Assembly (NCBI GenBank): GCA_013289715.1
Contig: JABCZJ010000018.1
Span: forward strand, 1 to 64,000
Reading direction: 5' to 3'
Source of the DNA: Acidobacteriota bacterium
Lineage (GTDB): Bacteria > Acidobacteriota > Terriglobia > Acidiferrales > UBA7541
Length of the DNA stretch: 64,000 nt
Below the pieces are notes generated by a model, which saw only the letters and a list, made by a program, of their open reading frames with translations, had not been told where the DNA came from and did not search any database. Positions 1-11,719 of this stretch are shown piece by piece. How positions within the stretch are numbered: the stretch's first letter is position 1; each line of letters opens with the position of its first letter. Made by a program: the position numbers and the translations under genes.

Positions 1-111
1 TGACAACACTTTCGTGATCGCCGCCGTCGAAGTCGTCTTGCCGTGGTCAATGTGACCAATCGTCCCGATATTCACATGCGGCTTATTCCGTTCGAATTTC
101 TCTTTCGCCAT
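1..111 (-). CDS. tuf: Elongation factor Tu, N-terminal fragment (runs off window edge)
   Basis: Reverse complement of 1-111 reads [39 protein letters not shown]-Tu N-terminus with the P-loop, directly after fusA. Confidence 0.93.
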   Translation of the reverse strand, partial: MAKEKFERNKPHVNIGTIGHIDHGKTTSTAAITKVLS

Positions 112-166
112 TTCTCTCTCTGCTCCTCAAGTCAAACTGTTCTGATTGCCAAAGTCCCGGCAGCGC

Positions 167-2434
167 CTACTTCTTCGACTTCTCGCCGCTGGCGCTGCCA
201 ATAATCTCTTCTGCGATGTTTCCCGGCACCTGCTCGTAATGCGAAAAGTGCATCGTAAAACTGCCGCGCCCCTGCGTACGGCTGCGAATTTCCGTGGCGT
301 AACCGAACATCGCCGCCAGCGGCACGCGCACATTAATAATCTCGGTCCCGCCGCGTGATTCGCGTCCCTGCATCTGTCCGCGCCGTGAATTCAGATCCGC
401 AATCACCGGCCCCATGTAATCTTCCGGCACTACCACCTCGACGCGCATGATCGGCTCGAGCAGCTTCGGATTCGCGCGCTTGCAAGCGTCCTTGAAAGCC
501 ATGGACCCGGCGATCTTGAACGCCATTTCCGAGCTGTCCACGTCGTGGTAGCTGCCGTCGGTCAACACAACCGCCGCGTCCACCATCTCGTATCCCGCCA
601 GCACACCCGTTTCCATCGCCTCGCGCACGCCCGCTTCGATTGGAGCGATGAATTCCTTGGGAATCGCTCCGCCGACGACCTTATCCACGAACAGCAGACG
701 GTGTTCCTTGTCGAAATGCCACTTGCCGCCCTTGCCGCCCGACACTTGCTTCGCCAGCTCGTCAATTTCGTCGGTGGACATCTCGTGCATGTCTTCGTGA
801 TTGGAATTTGCCAGCGGATGCACCGTCAGCACCGCGTGCCCGTACTGTCCGCGCCCGCCGGTCTGCTTGATGTACTTTCCTTCGCCTTCCGCCATCCGCA
901 AAATCGTCTCGCGGTACGCCACCTGCGGCCGGCCCACGTTTGCCTGCACGCCGAATTCGCGCATCATGCGGTCCACGATAATTTCCAGGTGCAGCTCGCC
1001 CATCCCGGAAATCAGTGTCTGATTCGTATCGTGATCGGTGTGCACGCGGAACGTGGGATCTTCCTGCGCCAGCTTGCCCAGCGCGGTTCCCATTTTTTCC
1101 TGGTCCGCTTTCGTTTTTGGCTCGATAGCCACCGAAATCACCGGCGCCGGGAAATCAATGTTTTCGAGCAACACCGGCTTTTCTTCATCGCACAACGTGT
1201 CGCCGGTCGTCACATTCTTCAATCCCACGCAGGCGGCGATGTCGCCCGCTTCGATGGACTCAATCTCTTCGCGCTTGTTTGCGTGCATGCGCAGCAAACG
1301 TCCGATGCGCTCGCGCGTCTTGCGCGTCGAGTTGTAAACATTCTGCCCGGCCTTCAGCACACCGGAATAAACACGAATGTAGGTCACGTGGCCGACGAAC
1401 GGATCGGTCATTATCTTGAAGGCCAAGGCCGCAAACGGTTGATCGTCCGAAGCGCGCCGCAAAATCGGCTCATCGCCATTCGGGTCAGTGCCCTCGACCG
1501 GCGGCACATCCGAAGGCGCCGGCAGGTAATCCACCACCGCGTCCAGCAGCGGCTGAATACCCTTGTTCTTGAAGGCAGAGCCGGCGAGCACAGGAACCAG
1601 CTTCAGCGCAATCGTCGAACGACGCAGCGAAGCGCGCAACTCCGCGGGCTCCAGCTTATGCTGTTCCAGATATTTCGTCAGAATGGCGTCGTCGTGCTCG
1701 GCAATGTACTCAACGACTTTTTCGCGATGCTCTTTGTAAAATTCCGGCGTCAAAGCCGAGGCTTTCACCGCGATTTCCAGAGCCGGGTGCTCTTTCAAGT
1801 ACGCCGCATCCCAAAGTTTTTCCAGCGGCAGGGTCTCGTATTCCGCGCCCAGGGTTTCTTCTCTCCAGATAATCGCGCGCTCTTCAATAAAATCAATTAC
1901 GCCAATGAAGTTTTCCTCTCGTCCGATGGGAAACTGCAGCGGCACAGGATGAGCCGAGAGACGCTGCCGCATCGAACGCACCGAATGGTCAAAGTCCGCG
2001 CCAATCCGGTCCATCTTGTTGATGAACGCAATGCGCGGCACGCGATACTTGTCCGCCTGGCGCCACACCGTCTCGGATTGCGGCTGTACGCCCGCGACGG
2101 CGTCGAAAATCGCTACTGCCCCATCCAGCACGCGCAGCGAACGCTCCACTTCCACCGTGAAATCCACGTGTCCCGGCGTATCAATAATATTAATGCGATA
2201 CTTCTTGTCAAAACGCACCCAGGAAGCCGTCGTCGCCGCGGACGTAATCGTGATTCCGCGCTCGCGCTCCTGTTCCATCCAGTCCATCACGGTCGTGCCG
2301 TCGTGCACTTCGCCGATCTTATAAGTCACACCCGTATAGAAAAGGATGCGCTCGGTCGACGTGGTTTTCCCTGCGTCAATGTGCGCCATGATCCCAATGT
2401 TGCGCGTCTGATCGAGTTGTACCAGTCGTGCCAT
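167..2434 (-). CDS. fusA: Elongation factor G
   Basis: 755 aa; [35 protein letters not shown]..., [23 protein letters not shown]; str-operon context. Confidence 0.97.
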   Translation of the reverse strand: MARLVQLDQTRNIGIMAHIDAGKTTSTERILFYTGVTYKIGEVHDGTTVMDWMEQERERGITITSAATTASWVRFDKKYRINIIDTPGHVDFTVEVERSLRVLDGAVAIFDAVAGVQPQSETVWRQADKYRVPRIAFINKMDRIGADFDHSVRSMRQRLSAHPVPLQFPIGREENFIGVIDFIEERAIIWREETLGAEYETLPLEKLWDAAYLKEHPALEIAVKASALTPEFYKEHREKVVEYIAEHDDAILTKYLEQHKLEPAELRASLRRSTIALKLVPVLAGSAFKNKGIQPLLDAVVDYLPAPSDVPPVEGTDPNGDEPILRRASDDQPFAALAFKIMTDPFVGHVTYIRVYSGVLKAGQNVYNSTRKTRERIGRLLRMHANKREEIESIEAGDIAACVGLKNVTTGDTLCDEEKPVLLENIDFPAPVISVAIEPKTKADQEKMGTALGKLAQEDPTFRVHTDHDTNQTLISGMGELHLEIIVDRMMREFGVQANVGRPQVAYRETILRMAEGEGKYIKQTGGRGQYGHAVLTVHPLANSNHEDMHEMSTDEIDELAKQVSGGKGGKWHFDKEHRLLFVDKVVGGAIPKEFIAPIEAGVREAMETGVLAGYEMVDAAVVLTDGSYHDVDSSEMAFKIAGSMAFKDACKRANPKLLEPIMRVEVVVPEDYMGPVIADLNSRRGQMQGRESRGGTEIINVRVPLAAMFGYATEIRSRTQGRGSFTMHFSHYEQVPGNIAEEIIGSASGEKSKK

Positions 2435-2452
2435 GCGAAATTGGGTCCCGTG

Positions 2453-2923
2453 CTACCAGCGATAGTGGGCGAACGCTTTGTTCGCTTCCGCCATGCGGTG
2501 CACGTCCTCCTTTTTCTTAACCGCTCCGCCGCGTCCATTCGCGGCGTCCATGATTTCTTCCGCCAGCTTGTCCGTCATCGTCTTGCCGCTGCGCGTGCGC
2601 GAATACAGCACCAGCCAATGAATCGCCAGCGACTGCCTGCGGAACGGATTTACTTCCACCGGAACCTGATAGTTCGCGCCGCCCACGCGCCGCGTCTTTA
2701 CTTCCAGCACCGGCTTGCAGTTCTCAATCGCCTTCTTGAACAGCTTGAACGAATCGTCGTTCGTCTTCTTCGCCACCTGATCCATGGCGTTATAGAAAAT
2801 CGCCTGCGCCGTCGCGCGCTTGCCGTCGTACATCATGCTGGAAATGAACTTCTGCACCAGGTCGCTGCCGAAAACCGGATCGCCTGGAATCTTGCGGCGT
2901 AGAACCCATCCTTTACGTGGCAT
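2453..2923 (-). CDS. rpsG: 30S ribosomal protein S7
   Basis: 156 aa [40 protein letters not shown]...; S7 signature, between fusA and rpsL. Confidence 0.97.
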   Translation of the reverse strand: MPRKGWVLRRKIPGDPVFGSDLVQKFISSMMYDGKRATAQAIFYNAMDQVAKKTNDDSFKLFKKAIENCKPVLEVKTRRVGGANYQVPVEVNPFRRQSLAIHWLVLYSRTRSGKTMTDKLAEEIMDAANGRGGAVKKKEDVHRMAEANKAFAHYRW

Positions 2924-2935
2924 CGTTCCGCTCTC

Positions 2936-3319
<384 letters not shown>

Positions 3320-3674
3320 GCTTTCCCCCTATTCCCAAAAACTCGTTCGAAAAAATTTGTTCCGCAAGACTCGCCAGAGAATTTTTTCGCGCGTATTTCC
3401 GCGCACGGCAAATAAGCCCGCGCAGAATTCGGCGAGTGAATGATACGGAAAAGGCGCCACACCCGAAGGAATTACCAGGTACTCCGCGAAAACGAGTCAC
3501 CCCAAGGAGTGAACTGCATCTTCTACCGATCTGCGGAGAGGCTCACACGGCTTTGCGGGGCTGGCGCCCCATTTCGGCCGCTCTTCCTTACCCCGTTCCG
3601 TCGCTCTTTGTTCCGGGGTACGAAAGACTTCCCTAATCACCACTGGGTCCCAACGACCCTCAGACAACCGAGGA

Positions 3675-3703
3675 AGTATAAGAGAATCAATAGGTCTTGT
3701 CAA
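3675..3703 (-). promoter_or_regulatory. Sigma70-type promoter of the rpsL-rpsG-fusA-tuf operon
   Basis: On the minus strand TTGACA (3698-3703), 17-bp spacer, TATACT (3675-3680); only gene cluster downstream is rpsL onward. Confidence 0.8.
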
Positions 3704-3776
3704 CTCGATTCCATCCAAAAAATAAATCGGCCCGGTTGGCCTCCTCCTTGCTCCTTGCGACTCCGAGTTCAGGATC

Positions 3777-3804
3777 GTGGCGCCGGCGTCTTGCCGGCTA
3801 CTTT
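3777..3804. repeat. Dispersed palindrome family B
   Basis: GTGGCGCCGGCGTCTTGCCGGCTACTTT. Confidence 0.6.
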
Positions 3805-4123
3805 GCACTTTGGACAACTATTCTGCGTTCCGATTTCTGAGTAAATTCAGTCGCACGAGAGCGTTTCAAAACGAGAAAGAGGCTCGGTTCTTTCCATGCT
3901 AAGCTCTCCATCAGTCTCATTATAAGTGGCTTACAGAAAACCAGCCGTTCCCAATTTGGATCCGTCCCGACCACCCGACGTCAACCCTTCCAGCAGTTTG
4001 CCGCACCGCTGCGGCACGCCACGGCGTTTCATCATTGCCTACGCCCGGAAGCGCTACTGCTTTACCGCATCCGCCAACGCACCTACACTGCTTATGTCTA
4101 AGTAATTTCCACACGGAGTACGG

Positions 4124-7100
4124 ATGATCAGATTCTTTACGGCTGCAGTGTGCGCGCTTCTGGGCGCAGCGCTGGCCGCGGCCCAGCAATCAAATTCCAC
4201 GCAAAACGCGTCGCCAGCAGCCGCGAAAACCGCGGCGCAAAAATCGCAACCCGCTGATTACTCCCAGGAACCATTCGTGATCGAGCGGTATTACACCAGC
4301 GCACGTTTTGAAAACGACGGCACCAGCGAGCGCAACCTCGCCGTCCGCATCCGCGTGCAAAGCGATGCGGGCGTGCAACAACTCGGCGAACTAATCTTTG
4401 GCTACAACTCCGCCAACGAACAAATGGACGTCCACTTCGTGCGCGTCAAAAAGAAAGACGGCTCCGTTGTGACCGCCACTGCCGACGCCATAAAGGATAT
4501 GACCGCCAGCGTTGCCCGCGATGCTCCCGAATACACAGACTACAAAGAAAAACATGTCACCGTGCCTTCACTCCACGCCGGAGACACCATCGAATACGAA
4601 ATCGTCACCCGCACCATAACCGCTCTCGCGCCCGGAAATTTCTGGTTCGATTACGCCTTCGTAAAATACGCAATCACGCTCGACGAGCGCCTCGACGTCA
4701 GCCTTCCCGCCGGCCGCGTGCACAAGTTCACCACCGCGCCGAACCTGCAAGAAGTGACGGACAGCGACGGAGACCGCGAAATTCATCATTGGCATAACGC
4801 CAATCTCGCGCGCCCATCCGAATCCGAGCAAGCCAAGAAAAAATCGCAGCAACCCGCCGAGGTCCGCCCCGATGTGCAATTCACCACCTTCAGCACCTGG
4901 GCGCAAGTCGCCGCCTGGTACGCCAATCTCGAAAAAGGACGCAGCGACCCCACGCCGGAAATCCGTGCGAAAACGCAGGAGCTGATCCAAGGCCGCTCGA
5001 CCGAACTCGAAAAAATCGCCGTGCTCTACGATTACGTCGCCAAAAATATTCGCTACGTCAGCCTCTCCTTCGGCCTCGGCCGCTACCAGCCGCATTCCGC
5101 AGCCGACGTTTTCAAAAATCAATACGGCGATTGCAAGGACAAGCACACTCTGCTCGCCGCCATGCTGCAAGCCGCCAACATCCCCTCCGACGCCGCCCTG
5201 ATTCCCTTCGCGCGCAAGCTCGATCCCGACGTTCCATCCCCGTCTCAATTCGATCACCTCATCACCGCCGTCCCCGTCGGCGGCGAATTAATCTGGATGG
5301 ATTCCACCGCCGAAGTCGCGCCCTTCCGCCTGCTCTCCCCTCCGCTGCGCAATAAGTCCGCTCTGCTCGTCGAGCCCGATGGCGCCGGCAAAATCGTCAA
5401 GACTCCCATGGATCCGCCCTTCCTCTCCACGCAGCGGGTCGAAATCGAAGCCCGCGTAAACGATCTCGGCAAACTCAGCGCCACGCTGCGCTATTTCCTG
5501 CGTGGCGATAACGAATACGCTCTGCGCGTCGCCTTCCGCCGCACCCCAGAAACACAATGGAAAGAACTCGGCCGGACCATCGCCGCGCTCGACGGGATCA
5601 AAGGCGAAATCACCAACGTAAAACCTAGCAATCCCACCGACACGGAAAAACCTTTCGAACTCGACCTGGATTTCGCGCAGGCGAATTACCTCGACTGGTC
5701 CAGTAAAAAATCCAAAGTCGGCGTCCCGCTCCTTGCGATCGGCTTGCCGGATGCGTCCGCAGATTCAACCGACCCCATTCATCTAGGCAGCCCGCTCGAC
5801 GTCACCATGGATCTGAAAATGACGCTGCCCGCGAATTTCTCCGCGCGCGCTCCCGTCGCTGTTTCCGTCGATAGGGACTACGCCGAATTCAAATCCAGTT
5901 ATCACTTTGAAAATCACGTCCTCAGCGCGCAACGCTCCTTGAATTTCAAAATGCGCGAACTCCCCGCCGCGCGCGTCAGTGATTACCTCGCGTTTACGCG
6001 CGCCGTCGAATCCGACGAAACCCAGCTTCTCGTCGTCGAAAACTCCACCAGCGGCGCCCCCGCAATTCCCGCCACGGCAAGCGCCGACGAACTTCTGGAA
6101 GCAGGCATCGCCGCGCTCAACGCCGGAAACGCCCGCGAAGCCATGCCGCTGCTGCAGCACGCCGTAGAAATGGATCCGAAAAGCAAGCAAGGCTGGAACG
6201 ATCTCGGCCTCGCGTACTTGCGCCTCGGACAATTCGACGAAGCCGCCGACGCGTTCCAAAAACAAATCGCCGCGAATCCCTCTGACGAGCACGTTTACAA
6301 CTACCTCGGCCTCACGCTGCAACAACAACAAAAATTTCCCGAAGCCGCCGACGCATTCAAAAAACAGATCCAGATGAATCCGCTCGATCCCATCGCGCAC
6401 GCCGCCCTCGGCGCGCTCTTCCTCGAACAGCACAAATATTCCGAAGCCGTCCCCGAACTCGATAAAGCCACGGTGCTCGCGCCGGACAACGCTGAACTCG
6501 AAGTCAGTCTCGGCCAAGCGCTCCTAAACATCGGCGAAAAAGATAAAGCGCTGGAAGCATTCGAAAAAGGCGTGGATATCGCGCAAACGCCCGCAATTTG
6601 GAACAACGTCGCCTACGCCCTCGCCGAACACAGTCTCGAGCTCGACAAAGCCGCGCAATACGCCGAATCGGCCATCGCCGCCACCGCCGCGAATCTGCGC
6701 AACGTCGAGCTTTCGCGCCTCTCTCTCGACGATCTCAATCAGGTCGCAAGCATCGGCGTCTACTGGGACACGCTCGGCTGGGTAAATTTTCGCAAAGGCG
6801 ATCTAGATCAGGCCGAACGGTACATTCGCGCCGCCTGGCTGCTCAGTCAACACGGCGAAGTCGGCGACCACCTCGCCCAAATCTATGAAAAGCGCGGAGA
6901 AAAGGAAAAGGCCGCACGCATGTACGCCGCAGCCATCGCCGCCCCGCACGCCGTACCGGAAACTCGCGCTCGCCTGATCGTCCTGCTCGGCGGCAACGCC
7001 GGCATTGACGAACTCGTCGCGAAATCCAAGCCCGAGCTAACGAAGGTTCGCGTTTTCCCAGCAGGAGATCTTCTGAAGGAAAACGCCCGCGCCGATTTCT

Positions 7101-7336
7101 TCGTCCTGCTCTCACCCGGCGCCAAAAATCCCAAAGTCGAATCCGTAAAATTCATCAGCGGCAGCCAGGACTTGCGCCCCTTCGCAGAAAAACTTCGCGC
7201 CCTGGATTTCGGCCCAATGTTTCCGGACGCCTCGCCGGCGAAGATCGTCCGCCGCGGGACCCTAGCCTGCAACGCCGCAACCGGAACCTGCACCTTCACC
7301 CTAACGTTCCCCGAAGACGTCCGCACCCTCAACTAG
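4124..7336 (+). CDS. DUF3857/transglutaminase-like protein with C-terminal TPR repeats, exported
   Basis: 1070 aa; signal peptide; FKNQYGDCKDKHTLLAAML transglutaminase-type Cys region; repeated TPR motifs (WNDLGLAYLRLGQFDEAADAFQKQ...). Confidence 0.8.
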   Translation: MIRFFTAAVCALLGAALAAAQQSNSTQNASPAAAKTAAQKSQPADYSQEPFVIERYYTSARFENDGTSERNLAVRIRVQSDAGVQQLGELIFGYNSANEQMDVHFVRVKKKDGSVVTATADAIKDMTASVARDAPEYTDYKEKHVTVPSLHAGDTIEYEIVTRTITALAPGNFWFDYAFVKYAITLDERLDVSLPAGRVHKFTTAPNLQEVTDSDGDREIHHWHNANLARPSESEQAKKKSQQPAEVRPDVQFTTFSTWAQVAAWYANLEKGRSDPTPEIRAKTQELIQGRSTELEKIAVLYDYVAKNIRYVSLSFGLGRYQPHSAADVFKNQYGDCKDKHTLLAAMLQAANIPSDAALIPFARKLDPDVPSPSQFDHLITAVPVGGELIWMDSTAEVAPFRLLSPPLRNKSALLVEPDGAGKIVKTPMDPPFLSTQRVEIEARVNDLGKLSATLRYFLRGDNEYALRVAFRRTPETQWKELGRTIAALDGIKGEITNVKPSNPTDTEKPFELDLDFAQANYLDWSSKKSKVGVPLLAIGLPDASADSTDPIHLGSPLDVTMDLKMTLPANFSARAPVAVSVDRDYAEFKSSYHFENHVLSAQRSLNFKMRELPAARVSDYLAFTRAVESDETQLLVVENSTSGAPAIPATASADELLEAGIAALNAGNAREAMPLLQHAVEMDPKSKQGWNDLGLAYLRLGQFDEAADAFQKQIAANPSDEHVYNYLGLTLQQQQKFPEAADAFKKQIQMNPLDPIAHAALGALFLEQHKYSEAVPELDKATVLAPDNAELEVSLGQALLNIGEKDKALEAFEKGVDIAQTPAIWNNVAYALAEHSLELDKAAQYAESAIAATAANLRNVELSRLSLDDLNQVASIGVYWDTLGWVNFRKGDLDQAERYIRAAWLLSQHGEVGDHLAQIYEKRGEKEKAARMYAAAIAAPHAVPETRARLIVLLGGNAGIDELVAKSKPELTKVRVFPAGDLLKENARADFFVLLSPGAKNPKVESVKFISGSQDLRPFAEKLRALDFGPMFPDASPAKIVRRGTLACNAATGTCTFTLTFPEDVRTLN

Positions 7337-7358
7337 ATCTCGCCCATGCCCGCGGTTC

Positions 7359-7386
7359 GTAGCGCCGGCGTCCCGCCGGCTCTTTT
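7359..7386. repeat. Dispersed palindrome family B
   Basis: GTAGCGCCGGCGTCCCGCCGGCTCTTTT followed by (CTTTGC/A)n. Confidence 0.75.
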
Positions 7387-7458
7387 GCCTTTGCCTTTGA
7401 CTTTGACTTTCGCCGTCGTCCTGAGCGGAGCGAGCGATCTCTCGGCGCTGTTGACGTG

Positions 7459-7488
7459 GTAGCGGCCACCTTCAGGCGGGCGCCTTTG
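7459..7488. repeat. Dispersed palindrome family C
   Basis: GTAGCGGCCACCTTCAGGCGGGCGCCTTTG. Confidence 0.65.
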
Positions 7489-7583
7489 CCTTTGATGTTG
7501 TTTTCTTCGCTGCGAGAAATCGCACTACCGAGTGGCCCAACAAGGAGGTAATCCCAGAAGTCCGCGCCAAAAAAACACGCGCC

Positions 7584-8159
7584 CTACTTAATCTCCATCA
7601 CTTCCTTCTCTTTCGCCGCCGACAAATCCTCAATCTTCTTAGTCTCCGAATGCGTAACCTTTTCGAGCTCATCGAGCGACCTCTTCCGCTCATCCTCGCT
7701 GATTTTCTTCTCCTTCTCCAATTTCTCCACGCCTTCCTTGATGTCCCGCCGGATATTCCGTATCGCCGTGCGGTGATTTTCCAGCACCTTGTGAATGTGC
7801 TTGACCATATCCTTGCGGCGGTCCTCGGTCAGCGCCGGAATCGGCACGCGCACCACTTTCCCGTCATTCGTCGGATTCAATCCCAGATCCGTCAACCGTA
7901 TGGCTTTGTCAATCAGTGCCACCGCCCCCGGATCCCACGGCGAAATCACGATCGTCGAAGCGTCCGGCACATTCAAAGTGCCCAGCTGATTGATCGGCAT
8001 CGGCGTGCCGTGATAATCCACGCGCACATGATCCAGCAACGAAGTGTTCGCACGTCCCGTGCGCACGCTACCCAATTCCTTGCGGAAATCCTCCACCGCT
8101 TTTTCCATACGCGTCTTGGCCTGCGCCAGCGCATCCTTACTCGTAGCAATCGTGCTCAT
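7584..8159 (-). CDS. frr: Ribosome recycling factor
   Basis: MSTIATSKDALAQAKTRMEKAVEDFRKELGSVRTGRANTSLLD...; start placed at the internal Met of the 209-aa ORF. Confidence 0.95.
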   Translation of the reverse strand: MSTIATSKDALAQAKTRMEKAVEDFRKELGSVRTGRANTSLLDHVRVDYHGTPMPINQLGTLNVPDASTIVISPWDPGAVALIDKAIRLTDLGLNPTNDGKVVRVPIPALTEDRRKDMVKHIHKVLENHRTAIRNIRRDIKEGVEKLEKEKKISEDERKRSLDELEKVTHSETKKIEDLSAAKEKEVMEIK

Positions 8160-8187
8160 TGCGAAATTCGCCTCCGCTCCTTGAATC

Positions 8188-9063
8188 TCACGCCGCAGTA
8201 ACCGTCGAACCAACCTGCTCGCCCAGCACCACGCGCTTCAAATTCCCCGGAACTGTCATGTTAAACACCACGATCGGCATTTGGTTGTCCATGCACAGCG
8301 ATATCGCCGTCGAATCCATCACCGAAAGTCCCTTTTGCAACACGTCCAGGTAGCTGATCCGCTCGAACCTTTTCGCGCCCTTCACTTTTTCCGGGTCCGC
8401 GTCATACACGCCGTCCACGCGCGTCGCCTTCAGAATCACCTGCGCTTTAATCTCCATCGCGCGCAAAGCCGCCGCCGTGTCCGTCGAAAAGTAAGGGTTC
8501 CCGGTGCCCGCGGCGAAAATCACCACGCGCCCCTTCTCCAGATGCCGCGTCGCCCTGCGCCGGATAAACGGCTCCGCTACTTGGTGCATTTCAATCGCAC
8601 TCAACAATCGCGTGTGGCAACCGGCCTTTTCCAGCGCGTCCACCATCGCGAGGCCGTTGATCACCGTCGCCAGCATCCCCATGTAATCGCCGGTCGCCCG
8701 GTCAATCGCCAATTCCTTCTGCCGCGTGCCGCGAAAAAAATTCCCGCCGCCCACCACGATCGCCACCTGCACGCCCAGGTCGCAAATTTCCTTCACTTCA
8801 TGCGAGATCCCCTGGATTGTCTCCTTATGCAGTCCGAATTCCTGCGGCCCGGAAAGCGATTCGCCGGAAAGCTTTAGCACGAGCCTCTGATATACCGGCC
8901 CGCCATTGGCGGCAGCGGTTTCCGTCACGGTGGTTTCTATCGAAGACTTTCCCCTGGAATTGGTGCTCGCTGAAACCGTCTGTCCCTTGCGTCCTGCGGC
9001 TTTTTTCGTCACGGATTGGCCAGCCCCCGTGGCCGCGCGTATTTTAGCAGAGATTCCCCGCAA
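8188..9063 (-). CDS. pyrH: UMP kinase (start uncertain, long N-terminal extension in the ORF)
   Basis: [21 protein letters not shown]...[13 protein letters not shown]...[19 protein letters not shown]. Confidence 0.94.
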   Translation of the reverse strand: MRGISAKIRAATGAGQSVTKKAAGRKGQTVSASTNSRGKSSIETTVTETAAANGGPVYQRLVLKLSGESLSGPQEFGLHKETIQGISHEVKEICDLGVQVAIVVGGGNFFRGTRQKELAIDRATGDYMGMLATVINGLAMVDALEKAGCHTRLLSAIEMHQVAEPFIRRRATRHLEKGRVVIFAAGTGNPYFSTDTAAALRAMEIKAQVILKATRVDGVYDADPEKVKGAKRFERISYLDVLQKGLSVMDSTAISLCMDNQMPIVVFNMTVPGNLKRVVLGEQVGSTVTAA

Positions 9064-9144
9064 CCTAACACAGCGATGCGCTTCGCGGTACCAAGCCCCG
9101 TGTCATCGATTCGGCACCCGTAGGGGCGGGTCTCGGACAGGCCC

Positions 9145-9171
9145 GTAGCGCCGGCGTCTGGCCGGCTCTTT
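9145..9171. repeat. Dispersed palindrome family B
   Basis: GTAGCGCCGGCGTCTGGCCGGCTCTTT, followed by TTTGACTTTGACTTTCG. Confidence 0.7.
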
Positions 9172-9251
9172 CGAGTTTGACTTTGACTTTCGTCGTCATG
9201 CTGAACCCGCGACAGCGGGTGAAGGATCCCTGTTCGCTTGCTGCCCAGACC

Positions 9252-9280
9252 AAAAAAAATCCGCCACAAAAGTGGCGGAT
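9252..9280 (-). terminator. Rho-independent terminator downstream of rpsB-tsf
   Basis: Minus strand ATCCGCCAC-TTTT-GTGGCGGAT followed by TTTTTTT; 28 bp after the tsf stop. Confidence 0.9.
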
Positions 9281-9307
9281 CGCAAAGCCCCTCACATCGC
9301 TCAAAAT

Positions 9308-9988
9308 CTAAGCGCTAGGCACAGCTCCCGGCGCCTCCGCCTCGGCCGCTCCCGCCGCGCGCTGCGCCCCATCCATCTCACCCACCTTAAACCGCGAAAA
9401 ACGCCGTACCGCGATATTCTCCCCGATCTTCGCGATCGTGTGATCAATCAATTCCTTCACCGTCAACCCTTCGTCCTTGATGAAGTGCTGCTCATACAAA
9501 CAATTCTCTTCGTAAAATTTTTCCATCTTGCCGCTGACGATCTTCTCGATCACCGCTTCAGGCTTCCCAGTCGCCTTGGCCTGTTCCTTATAAATCTCTC
9601 GCTCGCGGTCCAGCGTCTCCTGCGTCACTTCCTCGCGCCGCAAGAAACGCGGATCCAGCGCCGCGATATGCATCGCCACGTCGTGGCACAACCGCTGAAA
9701 ATCATCCGTGCGCGCAACAAAATCGCTCTCGCAGTTCACTTCGATTAGCACGCCGATTTTTCCGCCCGCGTGGATGTAACAACTCACCAACCCCTCAGAC
9801 GTCGCCCGCTGCGCCTTCTTGGCCGCCGTCGCCTGCCCCTTCTTGCGCAGCAAATCAATCGCCCGTTCGATGTCGCCACCGGCTTCCACCAGCGCCTCGC
9901 GGCAAGCCGCGAAACCCACACCGGTGCGATCGCGCAGTTCTTTCACCTGTTGCGCCGAAATATTCGGTTTTCCGTCTGCGATTGCCAT
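9308..9988 (-). CDS. tsf: Elongation factor Ts
   Basis: [51 protein letters not shown]; start at internal Met. Confidence 0.95.
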   Translation of the reverse strand: MAIADGKPNISAQQVKELRDRTGVGFAACREALVEAGGDIERAIDLLRKKGQATAAKKAQRATSEGLVSCYIHAGGKIGVLIEVNCESDFVARTDDFQRLCHDVAMHIAALDPRFLRREEVTQETLDREREIYKEQAKATGKPEAVIEKIVSGKMEKFYEENCLYEQHFIKDEGLTVKELIDHTIAKIGENIAVRRFSRFKVGEMDGAQRAAGAAEAEAPGAVPSA

Positions 9989-10092
9989 AATTGTACTCAA
10001 TTCCTTTTTATGAATTGGGGACGCACTCTGCGCGCGGCTGGACCGCCCCACTCAACTCCAGCGATTGCAATTGAGCCCGCGAGGAATCGCTC

Positions 10093-10977
10093 TTACCGAG
10101 GCTGCGTCTCGTCTTCAGTCGGCATTGTTGCGGCGGCCGCTTCGTCAGCAGCCACCACATCACCCGGCTCGCCTTCCACGAAATCGCCTTCCTGCTTTTC
10201 GTAAACTTCGTAGGCGCTGGTGTCCACGTAATCCACGCCTTCTTCGCCGCTGCCTTCAATCGCCTTCTGATCGGCAATCTGCGTCTGCTCGAAGGATTGG
10301 TGGCCCACGATCACGGCGTCCGAAATTTTCGAGGTGAACAGGCGAATTGCGCGCAACGCATCATCGTTGCCCGGAATCACCCAATCCACCAGGTCCGGGT
10401 CGCAGTTCGTATCCACGATCGCCACCACCGGAATGCCCATGCGCCGCGCTTCGTGCACCGCGATCAGTTCCGCGTTCGGGTCAATCACAAACAGCGCATC
10501 CGGCAGCGTGGTCATGTTCTCCACGCCGGAAAAATTCTGCTTCAAGTGCTTCAACTCGCGTTCCAGCCGCGCCGCTTCTTTCTTCGAAAACTGCGCCATC
10601 CGCCCGTCTTCCACCATGCCCTTCAGCAGTTTCAATCTCTTGATGGATTTCTGCAGCGTCACCCAGTTCGTCATGGTGCCGCCCAGCCAGCGGTGGTTCA
10701 CGTAGAACATACCGCAGCGGTTCGCCTCTTCAGCGATGGCTTCCTGCGCCTGGCGCTTGGTCCCGAGAAAAAGAACTCGTTTGCCTTGTCCCGCCAACTC
10801 GGCCACGTAGCGCGCGGCGTCGCGGAACATCTTCAAGGTCTTCTGCAGGTCAATAATATGGATCCCATTGCGTTCCCCGAAAATATATTCCTTCATCTTC
10901 GGGTTCCAGCGGCGCGTCTGGTGGCCAAAATGAACTCCGGCCTCCAGCAGCTCTTTCATCGTAATTTCGACTCCCAA
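10093..10977 (-). CDS. rpsB: 30S ribosomal protein S2
   Basis: [41 protein letters not shown]. Confidence 0.96.
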   Translation of the reverse strand: MGVEITMKELLEAGVHFGHQTRRWNPKMKEYIFGERNGIHIIDLQKTLKMFRDAARYVAELAGQGKRVLFLGTKRQAQEAIAEEANRCGMFYVNHRWLGGTMTNWVTLQKSIKRLKLLKGMVEDGRMAQFSKKEAARLERELKHLKQNFSGVENMTTLPDALFVIDPNAELIAVHEARRMGIPVVAIVDTNCDPDLVDWVIPGNDDALRAIRLFTSKISDAVIVGHQSFEQTQIADQKAIEGSGEEGVDYVDTSAYEVYEKQEGDFVEGEPGDVVAADEAAAATMPTEDETQPR

Positions 10978-11150
10978 AGTTCCTCCTCTCGTGAAGGGAT
11001 GCTTATTTCCCCGCGACCCGCATGCGATCGCTAAGGCAGCATCCTTTTTTGCCGGTCCCTTCCCGGCCGTGAATTAATCAAGCCTCGATTCCTCGAAGCC
11101 TGATCTGTACCCAACCGTCGCTGCTTGCCGAATCTTCCAGTGGTGGGCTG

Positions 11151-11178
11151 TCGGGGCGGGTCTCAGACCCGCCCCTGC
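11151..11178. repeat. Dispersed palindrome family A
   Basis: TCGGGGCGGGTCTCAGACCCGCCCCTGC. Confidence 0.7.
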
Positions 11179-11183
11179 CTAAA

Positions 11184-11603
11184 CTACCGCTTGCTGAACT
11201 GGAACCGACGTCGCGCGCCTTTCTGTCCATACTTCTTGCGTTCCTTCATGCGCGGATCCCGCGTCAAAAATCCATTCTTGCGCAACGCCGGCCGCAACTC
11301 AGGGTTCAGCCTCGAAAGCGCGCGCGAAAGACCCATGCGCACCGCTCCCGACTGTCCGCCCACGCCGCCGCCCTTCACGATGCACTTCACTTCCACCTGG
11401 TCCAGCATCTGCGTGAACTTCAGCGGCTCCACAGCCGCCGTGTTCCACGCCACGTTGCGGAAATATTCATCCACCGACCGGCCGTTCACGGTAAATCGCG
11501 CCGCGCCCTGCTTGATGTACACGCGCGCGATCGATTCCCGCCGTCGCCCCGTGCCGTAAAACTGTTTGGCTGTTCCTTCCAGCGCACTCGCACCTGAACT
11601 CAA
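11184..11603 (-). CDS. rpsI: 30S ribosomal protein S9
   Basis: YGTGRRRESIARVYIKQG...C-terminal KKYGQKGARRRFQFSKR. Confidence 0.95.
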   Translation of the reverse strand: MSSGASALEGTAKQFYGTGRRRESIARVYIKQGAARFTVNGRSVDEYFRNVAWNTAAVEPLKFTQMLDQVEVKCIVKGGGVGGQSGAVRMGLSRALSRLNPELRPALRKNGFLTRDPRMKERKKYGQKGARRRFQFSKR

Positions 11604-11719
11604 AGTTCCTCCTAATTTTCCCGAGCGAACTCCCCCAAAGGAGCGCCGCTAAGGAGAAGCCTGAATCGTTCCTGCGGACCTATCCGCGAAACGGTTTTTT
11701 TTCGGTTCCCGTGACGAGG

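Noticed and set aside
545-2902. 785-aa plus-strand ORF antisense to fusA/rpsG
   Set aside because: Lies opposite highly conserved genes; composition (His/Arg/Leu-rich, no domain) is typical of mirror ORFs in high-GC DNA with strong third-position bias.
7359-7500. Possible CRISPR-like array of palindromes
   Set aside because: Repeats are different families, irregularly spaced, with no uniform spacers; better explained as dispersed palindromes.
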